From NCBI GenBank assembly GCA_012838685.1, contig DUOU01000143.1, positions 1 through 11,558 of the forward strand: a stretch of DNA of 11,558 nt, given 5' to 3'. A program made the position numbers and the translations under genes. Below the pieces are notes generated by a model. That model worked only from the letters and a program-made list of their open reading frames with translations. It made no database searches and had not been told where the DNA came from. The stretch is from Bacteroidota bacterium (GTDB lineage Bacteria; Bacteroidota; Bacteroidia; Bacteroidales; VadinHA17). Positions 1 to 6,843 of the stretch are shown here, one piece after another (the first letter of the stretch is position 1; every line of letters starts with the position of its first letter).

Positions 1-56
1 AACGAAGCAGTGGCCGTTAAAACAGTAAATTAGTTTGTCTACTTATAGGTTATGGG

Positions 57-467
57 CTATCTTACAAGGGTCATCCTTCTCTTTGAAGGAACCGGATCTC
101 CAAATCCCGTGTCAACTCTTGGTGGTATATAGGATACGCTATAAACAATAGTTACCTCAACATCGTGGATGCCCAGAGGCAATCCTCCATCCTTTCTCAC
201 TTTGAGTATGGCGGGGGTAAGACTGCTCCAATGAACATCTGAATAATTTTTAAGCTCCTCCTGTTCATAGTTTTTCCCGTCTATTACCCAAACTATGCTA
301 TCGCCTTCAAATTTCTCACCATCAACACTAACAACCGCCGGTCTTAATTGTGGCAACCACACCCCTCTGTAGGTTGTAAGTCTCACTGGCACCTGAAAGC
401 CCGTTACTTTACCGTTTTCGGTAACATTCCTGAATCCTCTTGATTGTATGACTGGTAATTCCAACAT
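57..467 (-). CDS. C-glycoside deglycosidase beta subunit-like protein (DUF6379 family)
   Basis: A 136-residue protein resembling the small beta subunit of bacterial C-glycoside deglycosidases (the CarBC, DfgAB and DgpBC type), which pairs with a TIM-barrel alpha subunit to cleave 3-oxo-C-glycosides. Seen: an N-terminal block with RNV at 13-15 and GKVTGF at 19-24, a YRGVWLP stretch at 33-39, VDGE at 48-51, WVIDGKNY at 60-67, GGLPLGIHDVEV at 94-105, and a basic tail ending MTLVR. The length and this order of blocks fit the family as I remember it. There is no signal peptide, so it looks cytoplasmic, although its partner gene 38 bp upstream encodes an exported protein. The ATG is preceded by AGGAGG eight bases upstream, an unusually strong Shine-Dalgarno for this phylum. 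The gene is probably co-transcribed with the alpha-like gene. The family call rests on recognition, not on a search. Confidence 0.7.
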   Translation of the reverse strand: MLELPVIQSRGFRNVTENGKVTGFQVPVRLTTYRGVWLPQLRPAVVSVDGEKFEGDSIVWVIDGKNYEQEELKNYSDVHWSSLTPAILKVRKDGGLPLGIHDVEVTIVYSVSYIPPRVDTGFGDPVPSKRRMTLVR

Positions 468-471
468 TGTT

Positions 472-480
472 TTGTCCTCC
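472..480 (-). promoter_or_regulatory. Strong Shine-Dalgarno of the beta-subunit gene
   Basis: On the minus strand the bases before the ATG at 467 contain AGGAGGAC, with eight bases between AGGAGG and the ATG. Most genes in this window and in Bacteroidota generally lack such a site. It fixes the start of the beta-like gene and may raise its translation relative to the upstream alpha-like gene. Confidence 0.7.
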
Positions 481-505
481 TGGTTTTAATTGTTATTGAT
501 ACTGA

Positions 506-1504
506 TCAAACTTCCCCCAGATAACGTTTCATCATCACATGTTGACGTCTTATCTGGTCCGAAGCGTAACCCGGAACATCCTTGTTCCTTCCCTCATACT
601 CACTCAGCAAATATCCATCCCAATCATTATCCTTCAATATCTGGATTATCCGGTCATAGGGTATTGTTGTCTCAATAAGATCATCGCTCATATTTGTGAA
701 CTTCGCGTGACAACAGTAAACATAGGGCAATAGAGGGATTATATCCTCCGGTTGGCTCACTTCACCGCTCACTCCCGGCATTGACATTCCTCCGCTTCTT
801 TTCGCGAAAACTCCGAAATCGACGTTCAGTCCGAAGTTTTTGGTCCCCGTCTTCTCAATAAAATCCACATAATCATCTACCATCTTGGATTTGAGTAATG
901 TTGGCATATGAATTTCAGGGCACATCTTAAAATCATACTCCTCGGCCACCGGAAGCGCCATCTCAATAAATTCCCGCCAGTTGCTTACCGGTGTAAGAAT
1001 TTCGTCAATTACACCCAACTTGGTGCGTCCAATCTTGAATCCCAGTTTGTTGGCCAATTTAATGTCGCGGACTATCATGTCATAAGACTCCTTGGAGGTC
1101 AGCTCCCTGCCCTGATTGCGCCTGGAATCGACCCAATGACCGTACTCCACAGGTATTATATTGTACTTGTTGAGCAAATTGAACCAACTATCGACCCATT
1201 CATCGGTAGGTTCAGGATAATTTGGGATATGACCGTTAGCCAGAATCTCGAGACCCTCAGCGCCCATATCATACATATCCATGAAACAGTCTTCAAGGGT
1301 CATTGAAACACCGAATTCGCCCTGATAACTGAAAATTGAGACCCCTCTCTTGGGACCTTTTCCCTGGGAAGATACCGGAACAGACCTTACCGGTTTAGGT
1401 TCAGATGCGGATGAACAAGCCGACAGTCCCCCCAACACGGGAACTGTTGCCAAAGTTGCCGCGCCTGCCGATAGTTTCAGAAATTTTTCTCTAGTAAGTT
1501 TCAT
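506..1504 (-). CDS. C-glycoside deglycosidase alpha subunit-like / sugar phosphate isomerase-epimerase family lipoprotein
   Basis: A 332-residue TIM-barrel protein of the xylose isomerase-like (sugar phosphate isomerase/epimerase) superfamily. Its C-terminal part, ending in SEYEG and then QIRRQHVMMKRYL, matches what I know of C-glycoside deglycosidase alpha subunits, which use a divalent metal to eliminate the aglycone from 3-oxo-glycosides. Candidate metal ligands are E197 (CPEIH), D229 (NVDFG), H266 (CCHAKF) and E302 (SEYEG), one per expected strand. H199 is also close. Unlike the cytosolic enzymes, it begins with an export signal: TREKFLK at 4-10 is a Tat-like motif with Glu in place of the second Arg, followed by a hydrophobic stretch and the lipobox LSAC, giving lipidation at C30. 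Its own promoter lies just upstream and the beta-like gene follows at 38 bp. The substrate could instead be an O-linked 3-oxo-glucoside, because related lyases exist in Bacteroidota. Confidence 0.7.
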   Translation of the reverse strand: MKLTREKFLKLSAGAATLATVPVLGGLSACSSASEPKPVRSVPVSSQGKGPKRGVSIFSYQGEFGVSMTLEDCFMDMYDMGAEGLEILANGHIPNYPEPTDEWVDSWFNLLNKYNIIPVEYGHWVDSRRNQGRELTSKESYDMIVRDIKLANKLGFKIGRTKLGVIDEILTPVSNWREFIEMALPVAEEYDFKMCPEIHMPTLLKSKMVDDYVDFIEKTGTKNFGLNVDFGVFAKRSGGMSMPGVSGEVSQPEDIIPLLPYVYCCHAKFTNMSDDLIETTIPYDRIIQILKDNDWDGYLLSEYEGRNKDVPGYASDQIRRQHVMMKRYLGEV

Positions 1505-1536
1505 TCTGCTTCGCTTTAATTATTAATATTTGTTAA

Positions 1537-1568
1537 CAAATATAGACAAATGTTATGGAACCAATCAA
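1537..1568 (-). promoter_or_regulatory. Bacteroidota-type promoter for the alpha/beta deglycosidase-like unit
   Basis: On the minus strand a -7 element TATATTTG (1537-1544) matches TAnnTTTG exactly, and TTG (1566-1568) sits 21 bp upstream as the -33 element. The predicted transcript start, near 1530, leaves a leader of about 25 nt before the ATG at 1504. The promoter lies in the 87-bp gap behind the upstream lipoprotein gene, so the alpha/beta pair can be expressed independently. Confidence 0.7.
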
Positions 1569-1591
1569 TATAAATCGCTAAAACTTCGGAA

Positions 1592-2206
1592 TTATTGGGC
1601 GATAACTCTTTTCAGCCTATTAAGATTGTGATTCCTAAGTTTTACTGTCATCATGTCGGGACCCGAATAATATCGCAACATCAAACTTTTGGACACTCTT
1701 GTCTTATCTACAACTTCCCGGGGGACAGTATAAGAAAACCTGGCGATCTTCCTGTTTTCATACGAATAGCCGGTAACTACATTTACCGAGGTAGAGTCTG
1801 ATATGGCTATATCCTTTGTCTCTTCCGATATTGACCGCGAAAAATCGGATTCCCTGCGGTCGATTTTCATTGGGTAAGCCTGGCCATCGATTATCCAGAA
1901 AATATCATCGCTTACCTCAAAACTTGACCCGGAAAGAGTCAGTATGTCGTAAACTTTATAAGTCACACCGCCACCTTGACCGCTCTCCTTGACAACCGAT
2001 TGTTCCACGGATATCAAGGGCGATCTTCTATTGTAATCCCTCAGTATATACCTCAGTGAAACTCTTTTGGTGGAGTAGGCTACATCCTCCTCGCTTATGA
2101 CCCTGTTGAGCGGGAAACAACCTGGCAGGGAAACGCCAAGGATAATCGCGGCCGCCAGAATTACCGGCGATAGGGTTGACCGCATATTTTTTGTTTTTTC
2201 TTTCAT
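1592..2206 (-). CDS. Lipoprotein of unknown function
   Basis: A 204-residue protein I do not recognise. Its N-terminus is a type II signal peptide: basic residues, a hydrophobic run at about 12-27, and the lipobox LPGC with C30 lipidated. A second in-frame ATG at residue 8 (2185) would give a more typical signal length. The mature part looks rich in beta-strand and contains WIIDGQAYPMKID at about 104-116, alternating charged and hydrophobic segments, and a basic C-terminus (LNRLKRVIAQ). The segment around WIIDG..Y recalls W-V-I-D-G-x-x-Y in the beta-subunit-like protein encoded two genes downstream, but the match is short. It lies between the GH3 gene, closed by a terminator, and the alpha/beta unit, and shares their strand. 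A role in the same glycoside pathway is inferred from position only. Confidence 0.6.
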   Translation of the reverse strand: MKEKTKNMRSTLSPVILAAAIILGVSLPGCFPLNRVISEEDVAYSTKRVSLRYILRDYNRRSPLISVEQSVVKESGQGGGVTYKVYDILTLSGSSFEVSDDIFWIIDGQAYPMKIDRRESDFSRSISEETKDIAISDSTSVNVVTGYSYENRKIARFSYTVPREVVDKTRVSKSLMLRYYSGPDMMTVKLRNHNLNRLKRVIAQ

Positions 2207-2275
2207 GTCCGCATCTAATTATGAAAAACCGATCAAAACCTAAATAATTATGAACACCTGATAGGCATATATATA

Positions 2276-2283
2276 CAAATTTA
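2276..2283 (-). promoter_or_regulatory. Possible -7 element for the small lipoprotein gene
   Basis: TAAATTTG on the minus strand matches TAnnTTTG and lies 70 bp upstream of the ATG at 2206, just past the GH3 terminator. No TTG sits at the expected 19-21 bp further upstream, so only half of the promoter is supported. Confidence 0.4.
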
Positions 2284-2307
2284 CAGTAATTTTTTTTGAT
2301 GACGCAT

Positions 2308-2336
2308 AAAAAAACCCGGCCAATATCTGGCCGGGT
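2308..2336 (-). terminator. Intrinsic terminator of the GH3 gene
   Basis: On the minus strand, ACCCGGCCA pairs with TGGCCGGGT as a perfect 9-bp GC-rich stem (2314-2322 with 2328-2336) around a 5-nt loop, followed directly by a run of seven T (2308-2314, counting the last stem base). It starts 28 bp after the GH3 stop codon. This separates the GH3 transcript from the lipoprotein gene downstream. Confidence 0.88.
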
Positions 2337-2363
2337 AAAAAATCAAATAAACTATACTCAGGA

Positions 2364-4364
2364 TCAATATGATAATCCGTATCCAAAGGTATATTTACCG
2401 TTTGTATCGAACGGAACATCTTCAAGATTGTTTCTAACATCTTCCATTGTGGCCGGTATCTCGAAAGGCATCTTGCCCACCGGATTGAATCCTCCAAATA
2501 CCACCTCCATCAAAGGCTCGTCGAGTGGGTTGAAAAGTATAAACGAAGCATCGACAGTCTCCTCCCAATCTTCCGGAAGTACGACCCAGGAGCCTGAAAC
2601 ATCAACACCTACAACCACAGGCTTGCCGGTAGCTTTCAGTTTTTTGATGTTATCATAATAAACAGCGGGGTAAGTTATATCAATCTCCGTAGCGGCCGCG
2701 CCACCACCGAAACCTCCGCCAAAGCCTCCACCAAAACCTCCACCTGTTCTGGGCGCGGAGTTGGTAGTTCTTACCAGAATAACGTCGGCGTCCGCGGGTT
2801 TATCAACAACTGTAGCATATTTTGCTATAGCCGCCGGCTCAATACCCTCAGCGTAAACTTTCTTTTTAGATTCGGCTGAAACCGGAAGTACCCCTTTGTT
2901 GGTAAGCAAGACTATAGACTCAAGCTGTGCCTGATATCCGGCAGCCTGGTTCTCTTCGCTCTGCACTATAATGTCAGCGGCCTCCGGGTCAACATAAGGA
3001 TTCTCAAACAGCCCCAGCAGGAAATGCCATTGCAGTATTCTGGATGCGGCCTGGTTTATCCTCTCTTCGGTAACTTTTCCCTCGTTTACCAGTTCAATAA
3101 CCAGTTGGTTGTTTGTCTCGCTACCCATCTGGTCAACTCCGGCGTTGATGATCATCTCCATATTGTCTTTGAGGGTTGTCTTGCCCTGTAGGCGCGGATT
3201 CAGAGGACCGCGACCCACTACTCCCCAGTCGGTGCAAATAGCTCCTTTGAAGCCCAACTGGTTGTACAGTACCTCTGTCGAAATATAATATGAGTAGTTT
3301 ACGTTCAGGGTATCGTAGTATGTGCCGCTGTAGTATCCCATAGCCGCCAAAGCTCCCGCTTCTATACCGGCTTTCCAAGGAATCAGGTGATAATCGAAGT
3401 TGTTTCCCGGATAAACCAGCCAATTTCCCCCACCTCCTTCATGCGGACCGGCTCCGGGCCAGTGTTTCAGGTGGACAAGAATCTTGTCCTGGCCTACCTT
3501 GTCGCCCTGCGCTCCTTCCATAAAAGCCAGCATCATTTCGGATGTCAGATTGGCGTCTTCAGAGAAAGCTCCCGCATTTCTGCTCCACCTGGGATCCGTG
3601 CCAACGTCTATCTGCGGCCCAAGGATCATGTGGAGGCCTACAGCCCTATACTCTTGTGCCGTGATTTCACCGAATTTTCTCATCATATCCAGATTGCGGG
3701 ACGCGGTGATACCTACCTGACCTTCCGTGCTGGGCCATTGTGAAAAATACTGTGTGCCGCTAACATGTGCTCCCAGTTTCGCCCCGTGCCTCGGATCGGT
3801 TGAGAACATGATAGGGATACCCAGACGGGTCGCTTCGGCGATCTCCTGCATGCCGTTGGACCATTGGGCGAACAACTTGGGTTCAGCGACGCCGTTGTTA
3901 AGAATGTTCCTGAAGTTTCTGACCTCGATATAATCTTTGGCCGTTGCTGTTCTTCTCATCTGTCCCATTGCCATACCGCCACCGGCCGGTTGCTGTCCTC
4001 CCGGGCCAATGGGTCCGGCATAAGTTTCATTGACGCCCGCAAGCGCGGCCTTTTCCTCGTCGGTCAGGTCATACTTAACCACGCCATCAGGTGAAACGGC
4101 AATGTTCGGATGGAACATCAACCCCACCTTTTCCTCAAGAGTCATTTGACTTATAAGATCGTCTATCCTATCCTGAACGGGCAGACGCCAATCTTCGTAA
4201 GCATCAAGCTCGCCGTTCTTGTTGAGGTCTTTGAACTGATAACCTTTTACGGTCAAAATTTCACTGTTCCTGGCCTCTATTGACGGTTGTTCCAGCTTTG
4301 GTCCGCAACTGGCGACAACTATCGCCAAAGAAGCGAGAAACATCATCGATTTGGTTAATCTCAT
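2364..4364 (-). CDS. Glycoside hydrolase family 3 beta-glucosidase-like lipoprotein
   Basis: A 666-residue exo-acting retaining glycosidase of family GH3. The signal peptide ends in a VASC lipobox (C20), so the protein is anchored in the envelope. DLNKNGELDAYEDW (46-59) is an EF-hand-like segment often seen near the start of Bacteroidota GH3 enzymes. The N-terminal TIM barrel carries KHWPG (300-304) and the nucleophile motif CTDWG with D379. The second alpha/beta domain runs from about 480 to the end. It is interrupted by a low-complexity (GGGF)3GGG run at 541-555. The protein ends at FGYGLSY, where many GH3 enzymes continue into a fibronectin III-like domain. A terminator 28 bp later shows this is the genuine end and not a frameshift. 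The gene is divergent from a redox-family gene and upstream of the deglycosidase-like unit. Substrate not determined; beta-glucoside or xyloside activity is plausible. Confidence 0.92.
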   Translation of the reverse strand: MRLTKSMMFLASLAIVVASCGPKLEQPSIEARNSEILTVKGYQFKDLNKNGELDAYEDWRLPVQDRIDDLISQMTLEEKVGLMFHPNIAVSPDGVVKYDLTDEEKAALAGVNETYAGPIGPGGQQPAGGGMAMGQMRRTATAKDYIEVRNFRNILNNGVAEPKLFAQWSNGMQEIAEATRLGIPIMFSTDPRHGAKLGAHVSGTQYFSQWPSTEGQVGITASRNLDMMRKFGEITAQEYRAVGLHMILGPQIDVGTDPRWSRNAGAFSEDANLTSEMMLAFMEGAQGDKVGQDKILVHLKHWPGAGPHEGGGGNWLVYPGNNFDYHLIPWKAGIEAGALAAMGYYSGTYYDTLNVNYSYYISTEVLYNQLGFKGAICTDWGVVGRGPLNPRLQGKTTLKDNMEMIINAGVDQMGSETNNQLVIELVNEGKVTEERINQAASRILQWHFLLGLFENPYVDPEAADIIVQSEENQAAGYQAQLESIVLLTNKGVLPVSAESKKKVYAEGIEPAAIAKYATVVDKPADADVILVRTTNSAPRTGGGFGGGFGGGFGGGAAATEIDITYPAVYYDNIKKLKATGKPVVVGVDVSGSWVVLPEDWEETVDASFILFNPLDEPLMEVVFGGFNPVGKMPFEIPATMEDVRNNLEDVPFDTNGKYTFGYGLSY
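2700..2744 (-). repeat. In-gene tandem repeat encoding (GGGF)3GGG
   Basis: About four imperfect 12-nt units encode Gly-Gly-Gly-Phe repeats inside the second domain of the GH3 enzyme (residues 541-555). Synonymous differences between units suggest the tract is not a very recent expansion. It probably forms a flexible loop, and its copy number may vary between strains. Confidence 0.8.
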
Positions 4365-4398
4365 TTTTTTATTGAATTTGTTGGTGAATAATATAAAT

Positions 4399-4431
4399 AA
4401 CTGTCCGAAAACTCTTTAACTCTAGACAGTT
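4399..4431. repeat. Inverted repeat in the divergent GH3 / C_GCAxxG intergenic region
   Basis: AACTGTC at 4399-4405 is matched by its exact reverse complement GACAGTT at 4425-4431, with a 19-bp spacer. It lies 35 bp upstream of the GH3 start codon, a suitable place for a transcription-factor dyad. Seven-base arms could also occur by chance in AT-rich DNA. Confidence 0.35.
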
Positions 4432-4485
4432 TAAAAATGTAAATATTCCTAAAAATAAATAAAATAATGGAAATAATAGCCGAAG

Positions 4486-4515
4486 AATCGTTATAATTGT
4501 TCAATTTTAACGATT
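4486..4515. promoter_or_regulatory. 30-bp near-palindrome upstream of the C_GCAxxG gene (possible operator or bidirectional promoter)
   Basis: The arms 4486-4499 (AATCGTTATAATTG) and 4502-4515 (CAATTTTAACGATT) are reverse complements apart from one position, around a 2-bp centre. The element ends 15 bp before the ATG at 4531. Each arm contains a near match to the Bacteroidota -7 element TAnnTTTG (TATAATTG on plus at 4492-4499, TAAAATTG on minus at 4502-4509), so it may combine operator and promoter functions. In RNA it could form a hairpin in the short leader. Confidence 0.55.
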
Positions 4516-4530
4516 ATAGCTCAATCCACT

Positions 4531-5232
4531 ATGAATAGACGCAAATTACTTGTCAATACCGGTAAACTGGCAGGATGTATGGCTCTTGGATTCGGTATTT
4601 CCGAACTCAGCGCTATGACCGGACAACCGACCATACCGGGCGGACAAAACCTTATGTACGGAGCCGGAGAGAACGAAATTCCCGAACTGCCATGGCCTTA
4701 TGTCGCCCTTGACCCCGAAGATGTACGCAGAAAAGGTCATATAAGAACATATGAGGGGGGCTGCTGTTACGGAGCCTTCGCCGCTATATTGGAACCGTTG
4801 GCCGATAAAATTGGATTCCCATATACCCAGATACCGGCCAAAATGATGGTTTATGGCAGAGGCGGCGCCGGTTTTAAAAGTCTATGCGGCGCCCTCAACG
4901 GAGCCGTTGCGGCAATGTCGCTGGTATCGGACAGTCTTTCGATTATCGAGAGGGAAAAGCAGTTGGGCGAATGGTACAAAACATATCCCTTTCCGAGCGA
5001 TATTGGCAACAGATACGCCACGGAACATTCATTCCTGGTAGAGAGTTACAAATCCGACAAGGAGCTGCCAACAAGTATAGCTAATTCGGTAAATTGTGAT
5101 CTATCGGTGGCCAACTGGCTTGAAGTGTCGGGTCTCCCCTATGAAGCCCCTGAAAGAGGCGAACGGTGCGCCCGGTTGGTTGGCGACGTCGCCGCCCAGG
5201 CGGTAATAATCCTTAATAATGAGTTGACTTAA
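4531..5232 (+). CDS. C_GCAxxG_C_C family redox protein with Tat signal
   Basis: A 233-residue protein of the putative redox-active C_GCAxxG_C_C family, whose members carry conserved cysteines thought to bind a cofactor or undergo redox cycling; no reaction is established. Seen: GGCCYGAF with C78 and C79, the core CGALNGAVAAMSL with C119, then C189 and GERCARLVGDVAAQAV with C213, which matches the family's C-terminal signature well. The N-terminus NRRKLLVNTGKLAG followed by a hydrophobic segment is a good twin-arginine (Tat) signal, so the protein is probably folded before export to the periplasm. This is the only plus-strand gene in the window. It is divergent from the GH3 gene across a 166-bp region holding two dyads and convergent with gltX. 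Regulation by the near-palindrome 15 bp upstream is plausible. The role in this neighbourhood is unknown. Confidence 0.78.
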   Translation: MNRRKLLVNTGKLAGCMALGFGISELSAMTGQPTIPGGQNLMYGAGENEIPELPWPYVALDPEDVRRKGHIRTYEGGCCYGAFAAILEPLADKIGFPYTQIPAKMMVYGRGGAGFKSLCGALNGAVAAMSLVSDSLSIIEREKQLGEWYKTYPFPSDIGNRYATEHSFLVESYKSDKELPTSIANSVNCDLSVANWLEVSGLPYEAPERGERCARLVGDVAAQAVIILNNELT

Positions 5233-5274
5233 CGAGGTCCGAATATTTTGATGCCAAAAAAGTAAAGCTGTGGA

Positions 5275-6807
5275 TTAGAGCTCGCGCAATGCTGTATCTA
5301 TTCTTCTAAGTGTCTCCTCCTTGCCAATAAATGCGCTGATAGCGAAGATATTGGGACCTTGGTTTGTTCCCAGAACGGCTATTCTCCAGGCATTCATCAC
5401 CTTGCCAATAGGGTTACCACTCTCCTCTATCCACCGGCGCACTTTTTCCTCGGCGTCCGCATCATCAAAGCTGGAAATATCTTTTAATACCTCGGCCAAC
5501 GCCGCCAATCGGGCTTTCTGCTCCTCGTCCCAGCTCTTTTTGAGAGCTTTTTCATCGTACTCCACGGGCGCAAAAAACATATAACGGGTAAGTTCCAACA
5601 TATCGGCCACAAATGTCGCTCTCTCTTTGATCAAACCTACCGCTCTGGCGGCACGGTCGATCGATACTTCAACCCCGTTATCTTTCAAGAGAGGCAGAAA
5701 AAGTTCCGCCAGCTCCTCATCGCTTTTCTTGTGCAGATAATATGCGTTGAACCATTTCGCCTTCTCAGGGTTGAAACGGGCCCCGGACTTCCCCACCCTG
5801 TCAAGTGAAAAGGCATCTATAAGCTCATCCATCGAAAAAATCTCCTGTTCGGTGCCCGGGTTCCAGCCCAGCAACGCCAACATATTTACAAACGCTTCGG
5901 GAAAATATCCCGCCTCGCGGTAACCCGAAGATATTTCACCATCAGCCGCTTCCCACTGCAACGGAAAGACGGGAAAACCAAGTTTATCGCCATCCCTCTT
6001 GCTCAGCTTGCCCTGTCCCTGTGGCTTCAGCAACAACGGCAGATGCGCGAATCGCGGCATGCTGTCCTCCCAGCCAAAAGCCCTGTAAAGAAGATAGTGC
6101 AACGGCAACGACGGCAACCACTCCTCACCTCGTATAACATGGGATATCTCCATAAGATGGTCGTCCACGATGTTGGCCAGATGATATGTGGGCAACTGGT
6201 CGGCCGACTTATACAAAACCTTATCGTCGAGCGTGGATGTGTTGACCTTTATATCGCCCCGGATCAGGTCATTCATCCCGACATCTTCATCCTCCGGCAT
6301 CTTGAAGCGGATAACCCAGTTATCGCCCCTATCCAGCCGTTCATTAACATCGACAACCGACAAGGTCAGGGAGTTGCACAGCGATAACCGTACCGAAGCG
6401 TCGTATGAGAAAGTCTCCCCTTCAGCCTCTTTCGCCTTGCGGAGAGCGTCAAGATCTTCAGCGGTATCGAAAGCGTAATAGGCGTTGCCCGAGTCTATAA
6501 GCCGCATCGCATATTTGTGGTATATCTCCTTTCTCTCGCTCTGCCGGTATGGGGCGTGGGAACCAACCAAGTCGGCTCCAATACCCTCATCGATTTTTAT
6601 TCCGCACCAATCGAGCGATTCAACTATATACTCCTCCGATCCCGGAACATAGCGCTGCGAGTCGGTATCCTCGATACGCAACAGAAAATCGCCTCCATGT
6701 TTGCGGGCAAAAAGATAGTTGTACAACGCCGTGCGTACCCCGCCAATATGGAGGGGACCGGTGGGACTAGGGGCAAAACGAACCCTGACTCGTTTGTTTT
6801 GAGACAT
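5275..6807 (-). CDS. gltX: Glutamyl-tRNA synthetase
   Basis: A 510-residue class I aminoacyl-tRNA synthetase that charges tRNA-Glu with glutamate in the cytoplasm. The HIGH-type motif is at about 17-23 (PLHIGGV), within FAPSPTGPLHIGG. RIEDTD follows at 44-49, the family block NIVDDHLM at 212-219, and the KMSKS-type loop KLSKRDGD at 267-274. The C-terminal anticodon-binding helical region is complete. Full length for the family, with no frameshift. It starts at an ATG directly before SQNKRVRVRFAPSP, the usual family N-terminus. A tRNA-Glu gene ends 36 nt upstream on the same strand and has a strong promoter, while I see no separate promoter in the 36-nt gap, so read-through transcription is plausible. 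Converges with the C_GCAxxG gene across 42 bp, with no evident terminator there. Confidence 0.97.
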   Translation of the reverse strand: MSQNKRVRVRFAPSPTGPLHIGGVRTALYNYLFARKHGGDFLLRIEDTDSQRYVPGSEEYIVESLDWCGIKIDEGIGADLVGSHAPYRQSERKEIYHKYAMRLIDSGNAYYAFDTAEDLDALRKAKEAEGETFSYDASVRLSLCNSLTLSVVDVNERLDRGDNWVIRFKMPEDEDVGMNDLIRGDIKVNTSTLDDKVLYKSADQLPTYHLANIVDDHLMEISHVIRGEEWLPSLPLHYLLYRAFGWEDSMPRFAHLPLLLKPQGQGKLSKRDGDKLGFPVFPLQWEAADGEISSGYREAGYFPEAFVNMLALLGWNPGTEQEIFSMDELIDAFSLDRVGKSGARFNPEKAKWFNAYYLHKKSDEELAELFLPLLKDNGVEVSIDRAARAVGLIKERATFVADMLELTRYMFFAPVEYDEKALKKSWDEEQKARLAALAEVLKDISSFDDADAEEKVRRWIEESGNPIGKVMNAWRIAVLGTNQGPNIFAISAFIGKEETLRRIDTALREL

Positions 6808-6843
6808 GTTATTTGAATTTTAGCGACAAAAGGTTCGGATTTG

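Noticed and set aside
2240..2363. A fibronectin III-like tail of the GH3 gene lost by frameshift
   Set aside because: After the stop there are further in-frame stops and a perfect terminator 28 bp on, leaving no room for remnant coding sequence.
3133..3423. Open frame within the GH3 gene in a different minus-strand frame
   Set aside because: It is fully covered by the well-supported GH3 frame and its translation is biased and motif-free.
4564..4581. Lipobox LAGC (C16) in the C_GCAxxG protein
   Set aside because: The hydrophobic segment needed before the cysteine is missing and instead follows it, as expected for a Tat signal.
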